A stretch of 64,000 bases of DNA from Dioscorea cayenensis subsp. rotundata. Its lineage: Eukaryota; Streptophyta; Magnoliopsida; Dioscoreales; Dioscoreaceae. This document shows positions 48,001-60,284 of this stretch, one piece after another. The notes beneath the pieces are model-generated. The model was not told the origin of the DNA and made no database searches. It worked only from the letters and a program-made list of their open reading frames with translations. The stretch is taken from NCBI RefSeq assembly GCF_009730915.1, contig NC_052483.1:2108001-2172000 (forward strand), given 5' to 3'. The stretch's first letter is position 1, and each line of letters opens with the position of its first letter. The translations under genes and the position numbers were made by a program.

Positions 48001-51000
48001 TACCCTTGATATTTTGTTTCATGAAAACACAATTTTATTTTTTGGATAGCTTCTAAACCTAAAGCATGCCAATTGACAGTGTTGTGTTGGATTCTATTCT
48101 GCATCGGTAGGATGATAAGCATTAGCACTTTCTAATCATTCATTTATTGTGTTAGTGTTGTATTTCATCATATCAGTTTTTTCATCCTAATTGCATGCTT
48201 TCTTCTGAATTTGGAAATCTAAATGCACAGATTTCATGAGGAACATGGACCGGATTGGGCAACCTTGGCAAAAATTCTTGGGAAGCATAGGATTCATGTG
48301 AAAGATACTTGGAGAAGGGTAAAACTACCCGCTGCAAAATCGGGTATGCTGATTTCTTGTTATTTTTTATCATCTTTTATTTATCAGAAATTCTTGGATA
48401 TCCCTAGAAAAATATATAATTATGTATACCTCCATTAATTTCGTAATTTTGTATATATACCCCACAAACCCAAGTTTCTTGTGTTCATATATATATATAT
48501 ATATGTACATATATATATACCCATGTTGTCAAAGCAGAATCTATATTTTCTGTTAAAGACGATATTTATTATTGCCCTCATTCTCAGAATTATCAACTTC
48601 ACATGGCTATATGCAACTTCATTTTTTTTTTTTTTAGTGATGGAGGGAACATGGATTGTTAACTGAAAAAATTTATTCTTGTATTGATTACAGTGTATGT
48701 GTGTGTTAGCTTGCATTTTGTATTGTGTATTCATCTATGGTTTTAGACAAGAGTTATCTTCGTATTTAAAAGTTGTGACGACATGTGGAAATTCTCTTGT
48801 TAATATTTTTATGCTTAGGCCTTGGCCTTCCCTTGGTTTTTCACAAATTACTTCCTATAGTATAAAAGATTATATTTTTAAGAAAATATTTATAAAAGAT
48901 TATACATGTTGGATCCTCTGTCTATTTACAAAAAATTAATATAAAATATAAAATTATATTTATTAAGGAAAAATATTTGTGAAAAATCTCTAGTTTGTCT
49001 CCAAGCTTCTTACAAGTATATATAGTGTAAGAAAAATTATATGTTTAGGAAAAATATTTGTAAAAAAATCATTTGGCCCTTTGTTTTTACAAATTAGTAT
49101 ATATATAGTATATAGGAAAATATTTATAAATTCTATTGTTTATTCCTCTAGATATTTGGCCACTTTAAAAATTTTTGGTCTGGCCACTGATTATGATCAA
49201 ATATAGAATTTCATTATAACACTTGCACAAATGAATGATGAATGCTGATGGCCATACAAGTTTCCTTCAAAGGGTGATGATGTTTGATCATCCCTAGGGA
49301 AAAGTTAATGGCTATCAATCAGCCATGGAGGTGGTTTGATGAATCCCTTTTGTACAAGATAAACCTACTCAACATCCAGATAAAATGCTTGTGTTGTTTT
49401 ATCTTGATTTTGAGATCTTTAACTTGTCAGAAACCTGTGTCCATGCTGATTATCAACTGTTTCAATGTCAGATAGATCAGAGCTTATGTTTGATAATCTT
49501 GTTAGTTTGTTATTTTGTTTTTCTCTAACCTTGTAGAGGAGGGTCTGGAAGGGTTTAATACAATGAAATTTCAACCAGCTGATGAAAGTAGAGGCATACA
49601 TCTCAGTGTTAACACTTTGCATATCAGCTTTCTATTGCCCTTTTTGTTAATTGTCAATACTTTGATGTTAAAACTTTAATGCTGGTGAACAATTTTTATT
49701 CTTCATCTGCCTCATCTCAGGTCTTCTAACTAATATTTTCTTGGCACAGGCAAATGGTCTCAGGATGAGTATCAGACTTTGTTTGATTTAGTGAATATGG
49801 ATTTGCGAATGAAGGCATTCACAGAACAGAAGCCAAACCATAAAATTGTTGTGCCTTCCTCTGATGTTTCATTTACTTAATTTGATTGTTCCCTGCACAA
49901 TTGTTTGGTCCTTTGTTTTGTATTGTGGATTTGTTGTAGAGAAACTGTTGCAAACTCTCTCAGAATCCTGAATGATTTACCTTTTGTTATCAGTTGAGGG
50001 ATAATATTTCCTGGGATCCAATCAGTGAGAAGCTGAAAAACTCGACATGATGCACTTTGCTGTATGAAGTGGTAGGTTTATGCCTTTAGTTGTTTACCCT
50101 GGTCTCATGATTTCTGTTATATTTCTTCTATTAAGGCTCTTTAAGGGCAAAGGTTAAACCATGTCACAAGAAAAATGGTTAAAAAAAAAACCCTCTGAAC
50201 TTCAATAAGATGTTTATTCTTGATTCATAAGTAGGTTACTATGATCAACTAACCTGCAGCAATGAGTTCTCAATTTGCTTATACTAAGGTGGATCTTAGA
50301 ACAGCCTTAGCTAATTTTATAGACTATTTCTGTTTGAAAATGAGTTATTTCTGCTTATTTCCATTGTTTACACCTTTCAAGATGTTTATTCTTCCTAAGT
50401 TTGATTCTGACCTGTTTTGATTTCATGATTCATTGTTCTGTTGAATATTACAGGTATAATCAGTTAGCTTCACCATTGGTCAGTGAAGGTTTATGGGTTG
50501 ATTCAGATGACTATCGGCTGATCTATGCGTAAGACTCTTCATTTTGCATCATATTACTTGAATTGGTTCTTTATTGGTATCAAAATTAAGAGAATGCAAT
50601 TGTTTTTGCTTCATGACTTCTTTATTTGGTTCGAGTCTTACCCATTTTCAAAACATGATGAATGACTATCAGATTAAAATTACCGTGGAAATCAAGTGTG
50701 GGGTGAGGGGAGATACATAGTATTTATGTATTCATGTCTTCATGGCTAAAGATGATTTGTTTGCTTCATACTTTTGTAACCTTGAAGTTGTGATCCAAGT
50801 TTCAAAATCAAATCAAGTTTCTTTTTATACGTGTTCTGCTATGTGGTTGATTATTATAAGTTTTGAAGCATGTTTGAAATAGTCTTCTTCAATCCTGTTA
50901 AAAAAAAAGCTCATGGATAATATACCATTAATGCTTTATATGCTTTTTTCTGCATCTTTGATTTCTAAACCTGTGTTTGCCAATCCATTTAGAGTTGCTC

Positions 51001-51865
51001 TTTGTGAAACATCTTCCAGTTAATGCTCATGGATTCATTTCATCCTCAAGTTGTAATGCATCAAATGCAGATCATGTAGCTTGTTTTTGAAATTCAGGTG
51101 TAACTGTGAGAAAGTTTTCTGATGTTAATATCATTGTTGATGCAGGCTTCAAAATGATGATGCCTGTTGCGAGGAGGATGTTGAGTGGGACAACCTTCTG
51201 GAACATAGGTAACTTGTATGTCATATAGATTGTGATTATTATTCAAACTATAACTTAGGATCAACTTCAGAATAAAGCCTCAGAAGATCAGATATGAGGT
51301 TCTGAGCTATGGAGCTAAACTGGTTACGACTTCTGATTAAAACATTAGGACTGATAGCAAGAACGGCGTATGTTTCTAAAATATGTCTCTATTATCGTCT
51401 TTGGATTGTATCCATTCATCTGCTTTTGAAAACTGATTGGAATAGCCCGATGATTCTTCATTTCCTTTGTTTTTCTGCTTCAACATTTATTGAACTTATG
51501 CCAAATTGAGTCTCATCTTCAAAACTAAGATAAAAATCACTGTTGTTTATGGCCTTCCATCCTTGAATCCTTTGCATTTAACTCCCTCTAAACCCATCTC
51601 TGATTTCTTTCCAGTAACTTGATATACTTCTATTTATTCATGAAAATTATCGACGATCAATTGGGAAAGAAAGCACAATGAATGAAGTTGAAAAATGGCC
51701 CCTTTCCTTTGGCATTGTATGCTGTTGACTCTATTAATTATAACCATTAGATCAGATTATGACTAAAGAATGTTTCCCATTCTCAGGCCTGGTGATATTT
51801 GCCGGAAACGCTGGAAGCAAATGATCCGGCACATCGGTGGTCACCGGGAGAAATCTTTTCATTGA
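45085..51865 (+). pseudogene. TTF1/REB1-like Myb gene (RNA polymerase I termination factor-like), decaying copy
   Basis: The leader exon (about 45085-45180, with a GACCTC repeat) is followed by coding exons 45670-46689, 47031-47115, 47406-47517, 48231-48343, 49750-49847, 49994-50071, 50454-50528, 51146-51208 and 51787-51865, all but one with GT/AG borders in matching phase. The N-terminal 310 residues are Lys/Glu-rich and nuclear-like. Then come Myb-like repeats: RYTREEDELLKKAV, HNWLPEEVEYVKKFHEEHG, KHRIHVKDTWRRVK, GKWSQDEYQTLFDLV and DVEWDNLLEHR...CRKRWKQM. The family binds DNA in ribosomal gene regions. Exon 49994-50071 has one A too many (run at 50036-50040), giving a stop, and the last exon has an extra T (51856-51859) and further indels relative to the copy at 63637-63772. 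Either this copy is decaying or the assembly has indel errors; several indels in the last exon favour decay. Confidence 0.8.
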
Positions 51866-52470
51866 GCAAGTAGACGTTCTTTTCATAGAAGGTATTGCCC
51901 GGAGATGCTTTGAATACCGAGAATGAATCTAGTCTTCCATGCATCAGCCATGTATCTTTTTTTATCAAACTAGGGCAAACACAAGTCCTCAGTTCCTATG
52001 AATTAATGTTCAGAAACTCAGATTAAGTTATACATCAATGCAACCAGTGACCTCACACTTAAATTCAGTCACTTTGTTCTAATATTCATGTGTGTGTTTG
52101 TTAGTTTTAGGTCAAGTGAAATTTCCCCAACAACTGTTTATACTTGCATATATTTTGCATGCAGTGTGACTCTCACAACATCTCAAACAAAATATTAACT
52201 TAATAATGAAAATGAACGTGGTTGTCCATGTGTCGCTGATCTATTGGTTAGTCACTAAATTTTTAATTATAATAAAAAAAATCAATTCTCTATTTTAATC
52301 AAGTAGTTTAGCTTAGATGCATTTGTTTTGATTCTTGTGTAATTATAAATATATTTGTTTGATTTTTATGCTATATTAATATATTCGTTGTACTTGGTGA
52401 ACTATAAATATATTTATTTTAATCATTATGTCATCCTTCAATTGAATTAAAAATAAAAAAATATAGAGTT
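51545..52470 (+). repeat. left arm of inverted duplication
   Basis: This segment, from the last intron through the last exon and the 3' flank of the TTF1-like gene, is repeated in reverse orientation at about 63180-64000. Shared words include 'gaaagaaagcacaatgaatg', 'ggcattgtatgctgttgact' and 'ggccccttt'. The match continues past the gene's stop and fades near 52470. The right arm runs beyond the window. Confidence 0.85.
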
Positions 52471-53100
52471 TTAATTTTTATTAATTATAAATTTATTATA
52501 TATTTTTTTACTTTTATACATTTCTCTCACTTGAAATGCAAGTGCTATTACTGACACTGAAATAAACACCGAAAATGAAAAAATTAAACATGAAAATAAC
52601 ACTTCCTGCAAATAAACACAAAAAATAGTGAAAATTAATCACTATCAACACTTTAGAAAAGTGATATTTCTTCTGTTTTTAACTTCTCCATTTACAACAA
52701 ATAACCAGTATACCAAGTGGTTATTAGGATGTATTACTTCTTTTCTTAATAGAAATTAAAGTGTTATGTTTTCCAATGGAATTTAGTAAAAATACCTTCA
52801 TTTTGAATTTTATTTTTAAATAAAAATATGATACAGAAATTTCTAGGAAAGTTTTTAATAATATGTTAACTTTAAATATGTAAATAATAGGATTTTAGAG
52901 GGTTTTTGAATTTCCTATATTGTCCTTCAAGCTTCTAAAGGAAGTCAGTTCTCTTTCCAATCATCGAAGGGCATTATAGTCATTACAGTCACAGCTAAGA
53001 TACACGTGCGGGATTACAACAACGCGTGGTTATTAAAGCGACCATCCGAATGGCGATTTTTACAGACAAATCGGGAAAAATTCGGGGCTTTCGTTTATTT
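52471..53100. other. intergenic / promoter of ELM2/SANT gene
   Basis: AT-rich; no gene. The last 150 bp become GC-richer before the transcript leader. Confidence 0.5.
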
Positions 53101-53109
53101 TTTTATTTT

Positions 53110-56100
53110 TTATTTTTTATTTTCGTCCTTTTTTCTCCCTTTTCGAAACCCTCGTGATCCCGATCCAGATCCCAGGCACCCATCGACCTCACGGATCTCT
53201 GAATCTCCTCCGCCTTCGTCTCCGCCTCGTCTTCCCCTCTCGATCGGTACCTTTTTCCCTCTTCCTCGTTGTGCAGATCGATTTCTAGGGTTAGGGTTTC
53301 AGGACCCTTGATTTGATCCTGATTCGTGGGTCTTTTTGTTGGACTTTTTAGGATTTTTATTGGTTTGTTGGTTTTTTTGATTGTTGCCCTCGTGAGATTG
53401 GGCTTCATCTGTTTCGATAAAAATCTAGGGTTAGGATTTGTGGAATTATTTGTCTGCTTTTTCCGAACAGGCCAAATTCGTTGAATCTTTGATTGAATCT
53501 GGGGACTTTGTTCTATTTATGAATTATGGTTATTTTTCCTTATCTGATTATTATTATTATCATTGTTTTTTTTTGGGGAAAATTTTGGTATTGTGAGATT
53601 GTTATTAGGGTTCTTGTTCGATTGGTATATTGATCGTGGCTTTAATTGGTCTGTGAGGTTTTCAATTTTAGATTCGCTTTTGATTTCCAGATTTTTTTTT
53701 ACACGATATTTCAGGGATTGAGGTTTGGTTGCTTTATCATTTGAACAACTCCTTTTAGTTTGCGGAAATTCAGAGTGATTGAGGCGTATTTGTTCGTGAT
53801 TCTTTGATTGTGGAGTGGTTATTTTGCGGTAACCACTTGGACTTGTCCATGCTAATTGTTTCATTAATAATGATTTTCACCGTATTTTGCATCTGTTCTT
53901 TATCGAAGAGTAAGTAATGAATGCTCAGATGTCTTTGTGATCATATATTCAAATTAGTGTTCAAAATTCTCTGTTTGCTTCTGCTGAACTCACTTGGCAT
54001 GATTTGCATTCTTATATATATCGATTTTTGATTGTAACATGACTAATCTACGAATGCTCTTAAAAATGGGCCTTATATTGGCTAGTTCTGTATCAATTTG
54101 TGAGACTTTGGATTTTAGATGAATTTGTTGTGTCCCTGTAAGGAACACTTTTTTTTACATTGTGGGTAGAGGAGTTGAAATTTTTTTCTACTTATTTGTT
54201 GCACAACTTGAAAGAATCTTCCAGTAAAATTACTGGGGCCTTTTAAAATTTATTGCCATGGTTGGTTGGTTATGTCATGCATCAATTTGGTTAAATAAAT
54301 TTCTTAATTGGAAATTCTTGGAATTTAATTTTACAACTAAACCAGCATTTATAATCATATTGACTGAAAAACTTGGTTACTATGGTGCTATTGGCAAACA
54401 AGATCTAATTTTATCAGCTTTGCTTTGCAAATCCTTATTTACATAAAATAAGCTATGTATAGTTAAGAGTTAAAGGTCCAAATTTTGTAGATAATTTGAC
54501 AGAGGTGAATTGAGAGGAGATATAAATCAAGAGAGTGACTGACTTGATTTGAATCGACATCCCTAATTATTTATATGCGATATTTGTTAATACCGATTTT
54601 GAAACCGTAAATGAATGTTGTATCAAAATATTGATAAAGTTAATCACCGGACGGAATTGAATTACATAAAAAAACTAAGTCAACCTAACTAAATTGAGTT
54701 AATTTGGCCAGTTAGTTTGGGTTCAGTCTTTGATGAATTAGGAACCCCAGCCCCTATGAGATAATAGGAAATATTTTAATAGCTCATAGCTTCTCGTTTC
54801 TTCAGGTTTATATAACTAAAATATAGAAAGTATAGAATTGGATTATTCATGTAGTATTTGTAGTGGTTGATCATGATAGTTCCTTAATATATTCCTCGCT
54901 TTGTTAGAGAGGAAAACTTAATGTTTTTGGAGAGGAAGTTTCAAGTTATACTTGGAATTGTTTTTGGTGCTTATTTAATTTAATTTGACACTTCTAGATG
55001 GTCAATTTTTGCTGGATGACAAATGATCTTATTTGTATTTGATAATAAAAAAATTTTTAGAGGGGCATAGAGTTTATGCTCGCTGAGGCATGATTGGTGA
55101 TCAAAAATGGAATTAACACGTGATTTTTTCTAATTTTTGTGGACTTTAATGTTGTTTGGTACATCTGTGCACTGCCTATTTTGGCTTTAATATTATATGA
55201 TCTAGATATTGTTTTATTGGACATTTTTTTAAAACCTAGGTTATTATGGATGATTGAGCTACTTTTTGTGACGGATATTACTTTATTTTGTAGACTGTGA
55301 GCTGCATGCTTTTCTTAGTTGGACAGGTCTGATAGTTATGATAAATTAGTATGTACAAGTGCTCTTTGTTATGCACCTGAGCTGTCAGGCTTGATAGTTG
55401 TGGTTTCTCTGAGCTTGCTGGTAACACAATATACCTGTAATTGTAGAGGTTGACTTTGGAATCACATGAATGAAATAAATCCCTCCCTAATACTTGATAT
55501 ATGGATAATGAAGCTGAGAACCTTACCTTCTTGTTTGTGGATTTTGAGTTTGAATTTTTATGGGTGGCAATCTCACTTGTCACACTGAAGCAAGTGACTT
55601 GATTTTCGGCACATATCATCTTGTTACTTAAAAGTAGTGAAAGGTGTTCTGGAATGATACTATTATTTCTCATGTTTATATGTTGTTGTTTTTTTTGCCA
55701 AGGTCCTTTGCTTTTTATTCTTCTATATGCGCCCTTCCTGCTATTTTTTGTTTTTGTTTGTGTTGCGTGAGTGGTGGCCCAACTGCCAATTATGTTACCA
55801 AATACACTAGCTTTAATTCCTTTTGTTGGCTGCTCTGCAGGTTAAATATGGTGCTTAAGCATAACAAACGACCTTTCGGCGCTGAAGAGTCCTGCCAACC
55901 TACTTGTAAGCATAATATCAGACGGTTAAATTGCGGTAGTCGTCTAGCATCATTTGCAGGAATTTCTTCATTTGTTGGTATCCCTCTAGACTTACCAATT
56001 TCAAATAAAAAAGATTTAGTTCTGTTTTATTAGGTTTAGGGCATGGTTAACCTAGCTGCCTCCTGGTCTTATTTTAATTACAAGATGGAGGAGGTAAAGA

Positions 56101-57959
56101 AACGGCTAGCCAACTACAAGGCGAATCAAGAGTGGAAGGTTATCCTCATATAACATGTTGTTCTGTATCAAAGGATGAGAAGCAAAAAACCACAGGATTT
56201 GCTGTTGTTCCTAAAGATCATTCTAGTAATGGGTGTTACAATACCTCTAGCTTGCTTGGTGGGAACAACTATGATGTTGTGAGACCAGAGTATGGAAGGC
56301 AAATTTTGTGTGAAGACCTATCCTTTCAACTTGGATGTGCTGAATTTGACCAAGATTTTCAGTTACATTTGTTCTCAGAAATTCTTCCTGTAAATAGTAG
56401 TATCCATGAACGATCAGTTGTTTCAGGTGCATATTTATTCATCTCTGTTGGATTTCATGTGATGTGGATTTCCTTGTCTTTGTTGCAGTTTAATACATTA
56501 TTTACTTTTTTTTAATAGTAGCTTATAATTGATGTTTCCAGCACATCCAGTTGCTACTTGCGAGGAGATGCCTGCTGATGATACCAACTTGAGTGGTCCT
56601 CCAAGCTTGTCATGGCACACTTTTAATGCACATGAAGGGCCTATACCCTTGGAACTGCCTGGCGGGGCATGCTTCTTTCCTTATTTTGAGGATGACCACC
56701 AAATGTTTGAATGTAAACTTCTTGAAGAGATCAATTCATCCGTTCCTGATTACCCTTATCAAAAGCCTGTTGCCACTGGACCAAAACATCAAGCTGATAT
56801 TCCAGTTTGGAGACCAGATGAATTTCAGAGTTATGTTGGGAATTCGGATGACTCTGGGGACACGCCTGCAGATGACAATCCAAGCAGTACTTTGAGCGTC
56901 TCATGGCAGACATGCAATACATTTGATGAGTGTTCAAGGCTGGAGTCACCTGTGGGGGCATCTTTCATTCCTTACTTTGAAGATGACCTTCGGGTAGATG
57001 GCCATAATCATCTTGAAGAGACCTGTTCATCTGCTCTCGATTATCATGAACGGAAGCCTGTTGCCATTGGACCACATCATCAAGCAGATATCCCAGTGTG
57101 TGGTCTTAGTGAATTTGAGAATTCTGTTGGGCACTTGGATGACAGTGTTTCTTCCACATCAAACTCAGTTGATCTGTCATCATCATCCGCTTACCTTGTC
57201 AGTGAAGACTCGAGTGATAAGTGGATCGGGGCGTGCATCTTGCCCATGCCTGATTATGGAACATTATCTTTAGAGGTTAAAGGCAGGTCTTGCCGGAATT
57301 TTTGTAATTGTTTGGATATGGGCTCCATCAGATGTGTAAAACAGCATGTAGTGGAATCCAGGGAAAAGCTCGAGCAAGCTCTGGGACATGAGAAATTCAT
57401 GATGCTCGGATTTGGTAACATGGGAGAAGTTGTGGCCCAGAAATGGAGCACAGAAGAGGAGCAAACTTTCCGAGAAGTTGTAATGGCCAATCCTGCGTCA
57501 CTTGGCAAGAACTTTTGGGATGATCTCCGTCATGTCTTCATCTCTCGGAGTAGCAAGGAGCTCATTAGTTATTATTTCAATGTCTTCATGCTTCATAAGA
57601 GAGCTGAACAGAACAGGATGGATCCAATGAATGCGGATAGTGACAATGACGAGTGGGAAGAAAGCAATGAAAGTGTTGCTGGTGATGGTGAAGAAGATTC
57701 TGTTGTTGATTCCCCCCATGATGGAGATAATGTAACTTATAATGATGGTGATGCTACTGATGGCCATGAAGTGACTGAAGATTTGTATACTTGCGATGGC
57801 TCCTGGGATGTTCCTGAAAATCACAAAAGCTATAAATTACAGCCAATGTCTGATGCGTATCTGAGTGACAAGAATTTTAATAAGGGCGTGGAGGAGCAAG
57901 ATGTCGAGGATGACCTATTCACTTCCTATGATGGTGAGCAGAGTGGGGCTGACATTTGA
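53110..57959 (+). CDS. ELM2/SANT-domain nuclear protein
   Basis: A non-coding first exon (about 53110-53246, donor GT at 53247) and a 2.6-kb leader intron are inferred. Coding exons 55848-55977, 56085-56426 and 56542-57959 join in phase (both introns phase 1) to give 629 residues. ATG 55848 is chosen because it begins MVLKHNKRPF 8 bases after the acceptor. An ELM2-like motif (GP.HQADIP) occurs twice, inside two direct repeats at about residues 179-261 and 274-360. A SANT/Myb-like domain spans about 457-515 (KWSTEEEQTFREVV ... ELISYYFNVFMLHKRA). The C terminus is very acidic. ELM2-SANT proteins are usually subunits of histone deacetylase or other chromatin complexes in the nucleus; the exact role here is unknown. 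All frames are intact. Confidence 0.82.
53247..55840 (+). other. long 5'-UTR intron of ELM2/SANT gene
   Basis: Donor 'gatcg|gtacc' and acceptor 'ctctgcag|gtt' delimit it. It starts U-rich with 'agggttag' motifs, common for leader introns. It contains the copy (about 53856-53980) of the tandem repeat found at 41347-41628. No coding capacity of note. Confidence 0.65.
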
Positions 57960-58483
57960 GCTGCACCTTCTGTCATTGTTTTGTCATCAGCATAGACTTT
58001 ACGAAGACCATAATAATTCGTACAGAACACAGATAAAATGTTGGGGGATCAAAACATGGGATAAACGGTGATGAATTCTTTCCAACCAGCAATTTGGTTG
58101 AAGCGAGTACTTGCGGAATCATGGCGTCAACTAGGCTACATCAAATTATACATTGTCAGTGCTCTCCTACTAACGTATCAGTGTCCTGCATTGGGACATT
58201 TTTAAAGTTTTTGGTCTAGCAGCCGAGGCCAGGCGTTCGAGTGGATTACCAATTTTCCATTTGTAAATTCATGGTGGCAGTTTGGGAGTCCTGTGTAAAG
58301 TAGCTGCCTAAAATTAAAATTTTTGAAGGAAGAGCTTGTAATATTCTCTGTATATCTAGGGGCAATCCCTTTGTAGCTGAGGGTGGACAACTTAAGAGAT
58401 CATGATTAATTCATCTATTCATTCATTCATTCATTCAATGGGTCTCTGGATTTTTTTCTGTATCTTTCTAACATTATGAGCAG
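57960..58483 (+). other. 3' UTR / downstream region of ELM2/SANT gene
   Basis: No gene. It holds an (ATTC)n microsatellite at about 58410-58438. Confidence 0.5.
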
Positions 58484-59470
58484 TGTCAACAGTTATTGTG
58501 TACCAATTTAGTACTGATGCACCTCAACAAAGCATTGCCAACGGGAATGAGAAATTGGTATGTGCCACTGCTCATTTTTAATTCGGAGTTGTTGTTTATA
58601 TCTTATATTTGCATAATATTCTTATAAACCAGATCTCTCAAATGAATAGGCTAGATGTATGAAATCACATCCCAAGGTTTGTTAGGAGCTTAGTTTGTAA
58701 AGAATGGCATTACCCTAATGCTCATTTTTTTTGTTTAATCTATCTTTTGATCTGACAGTTTCCTTTACATTTTCCATGACAAACAGATGGATGAATGGTG
58801 GACTGCTCTCACTGGTTAGTTCCTCTCTCTTTGTTAGTGTGTACTTAGCCAAGTATTTGTGTCCCTTGTGCTTGTGCCTTGCTTGCATTTAAAGCAAAGA
58901 CTGATGTTTCAGATTCAGCTGGTCAGTGAGGTCTCCTGATCAAAGCCTGCCATCCCTGGTGGTGGCTGAGTTGGCCACTCCCCCTGCTCCCAGTTTTAAC
59001 AGGTATCCAAAGAATCAGGTACTAAATCAAACACCCTTAATTTCTCTCAAAGTTCTGTACATTAATGCAGTCATTAATGATAAACATCCTACACACACAG
59101 CAAAAGCTCTTCTATCCTTTCTTTTCTTTTTTTAAAGTCACTTTGTCACCTCTTGATTATGCTTTTCTGCAGAACATAGACTTAAGGAGCAAGGTCAAAG
59201 TCTTAAAACAGACACTAGACATATGCTTTAGATAATGTGAAGCAGTTAATTTTCTGATCTTTTATTATTGTTCTCTAAGGCCGGCTTTCATTAACACCGA
59301 CACGACCGTTTCCGGAGCTGGAGATCATTGGGGGGGCGGCATTAAGATGAGTGTTGATGCAAACAGAAGCTATGGTCCAAAATCAAAAGGAAAAAATGCA
59401 GAAGAAAACATGTTCCAATGTTTTTTTGTTAAAAAAGGGTTACAAAGTACAAGTTATTCCAAGCTTTCAT
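58484..59470 (+). other. unidentified spliced gene fragment
   Basis: I do not recognise the family. Four short segments look like exons. 58484-58557 reads STVIVYQFSTDAPQQSIANG then NEKL up to a GT donor. 58787-58814 follows in phase with MDEWWTALT. 58913-59020 carries, after a frame break near 58927, RSPDQSLPSLVVAEL and ATPPAPSFNRYPKNQ. 59173-59232 reads NIDLRSKVKVLKQTLDICFR. A last open stretch at about 59283-59477 reads AFINTDTTVSGAGDHWGGG. No start codon or 5' half is visible next to the end of the ELM2/SANT gene, so this may be a 5'-truncated pseudogene, an extra set of 3' exons, or a non-coding transcript. Low confidence. Confidence 0.35.
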
Positions 59471-59664
59471 CAAACTAAAGTGTCTCCATGTGAAGCCTAG
59501 TGGTCTTGCATGAATTGTACTCTCTCACAACAACAACAACAACAACAACTACAACAAGAAGAACATCACTTGCTACACCAAGACCCATTTGATTGCCAGT
59601 CCCCCACTCTCAATCACAGATCAAATGCATGTTTTATTAATATACTCTTTCATTTCTCCCCTTT

Positions 59665-59702
59665 TTCTTCTTCTTCTTCTTCTTCTTCTTCTTCTTCTTC
59701 TT
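59665..59702 (+). repeat. (TTC)n microsatellite
   Basis: About 12 TTC units upstream of the ZAT-type gene. They could pair with the (GAA)n run in its leader at 60082-60123. Confidence 0.95.
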
Positions 59703-59913
59703 TACCAGAGATTAAATATATGTTCTGGTGGTGATGTTGAAAAAGCAAGATGAATTGTTGTGTTACTTTTGGTATCAGATAACAACACATTGTATGTATT
59801 CATATCTCTGTTGTAATGCAGCTGGTGTATGACAAGACAAGCTTTAGGTGTACACGTGTTGCCATATATGCTCTCATCTTTCTCTCTCTCTTTGCGGCAT
59901 TGAAGTCTCTCTG

Positions 59914-59914
<1 letters not shown>

Positions 59915-59946
<32 letters not shown>
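59915..59946 (+). repeat. (CT)n microsatellite
   Basis: A CT run of about 32 bp in the upstream region of the ZAT-type gene. GA/CT tracts are common in plant promoters and can bind GAGA-type (BPC) factors. Confidence 0.9.
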
Positions 59947-59948
<2 letters not shown>

Positions 59949-60081
59949 CCATTATGCAATTACTTTGCTTCCATGCATGGCTTTCTCCTCCCTGAATAAA
60001 ACAAGACACATTGGAAAAGACCCATTCCTTCTCTATCTCTCTTTCTTTCTCTTACTCTAACCACACCAACAACAGAACACA

Positions 60082-60123
60082 AAGAAGAAGAAGAAGAAGA
60101 AGAAGAAGAAGAAGAAGAAGAAA
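60082..60123 (+). repeat. (AAG)n microsatellite in probable 5' leader
   Basis: A purine run of AAG units 160-200 bp before the ZAT start codon, most likely transcribed. Confidence 0.95.
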
Positions 60124-60284
60124 AGGAAGAAGATTCCAAGAAAAGAGCAACACCAAACACTCCATCCAAGATCTAGTTCTTGAAAAAAAAACTCAAACAA
60201 GATCTGATCTTTCTCCTGTCTCATCTCTTCTTCTTCTTGAATTCCATCTGTAACTGATCCCCTGTTCTTGCTCTGTTTCTTAGC

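Noticed and set aside
56529..56541. ATG at the start of the long third-exon frame of the ELM2/SANT gene as the real start
   Set aside because: It lies in the intron before the acceptor at 56540-56541; two upstream exons join in phase and give a longer, consistent protein.
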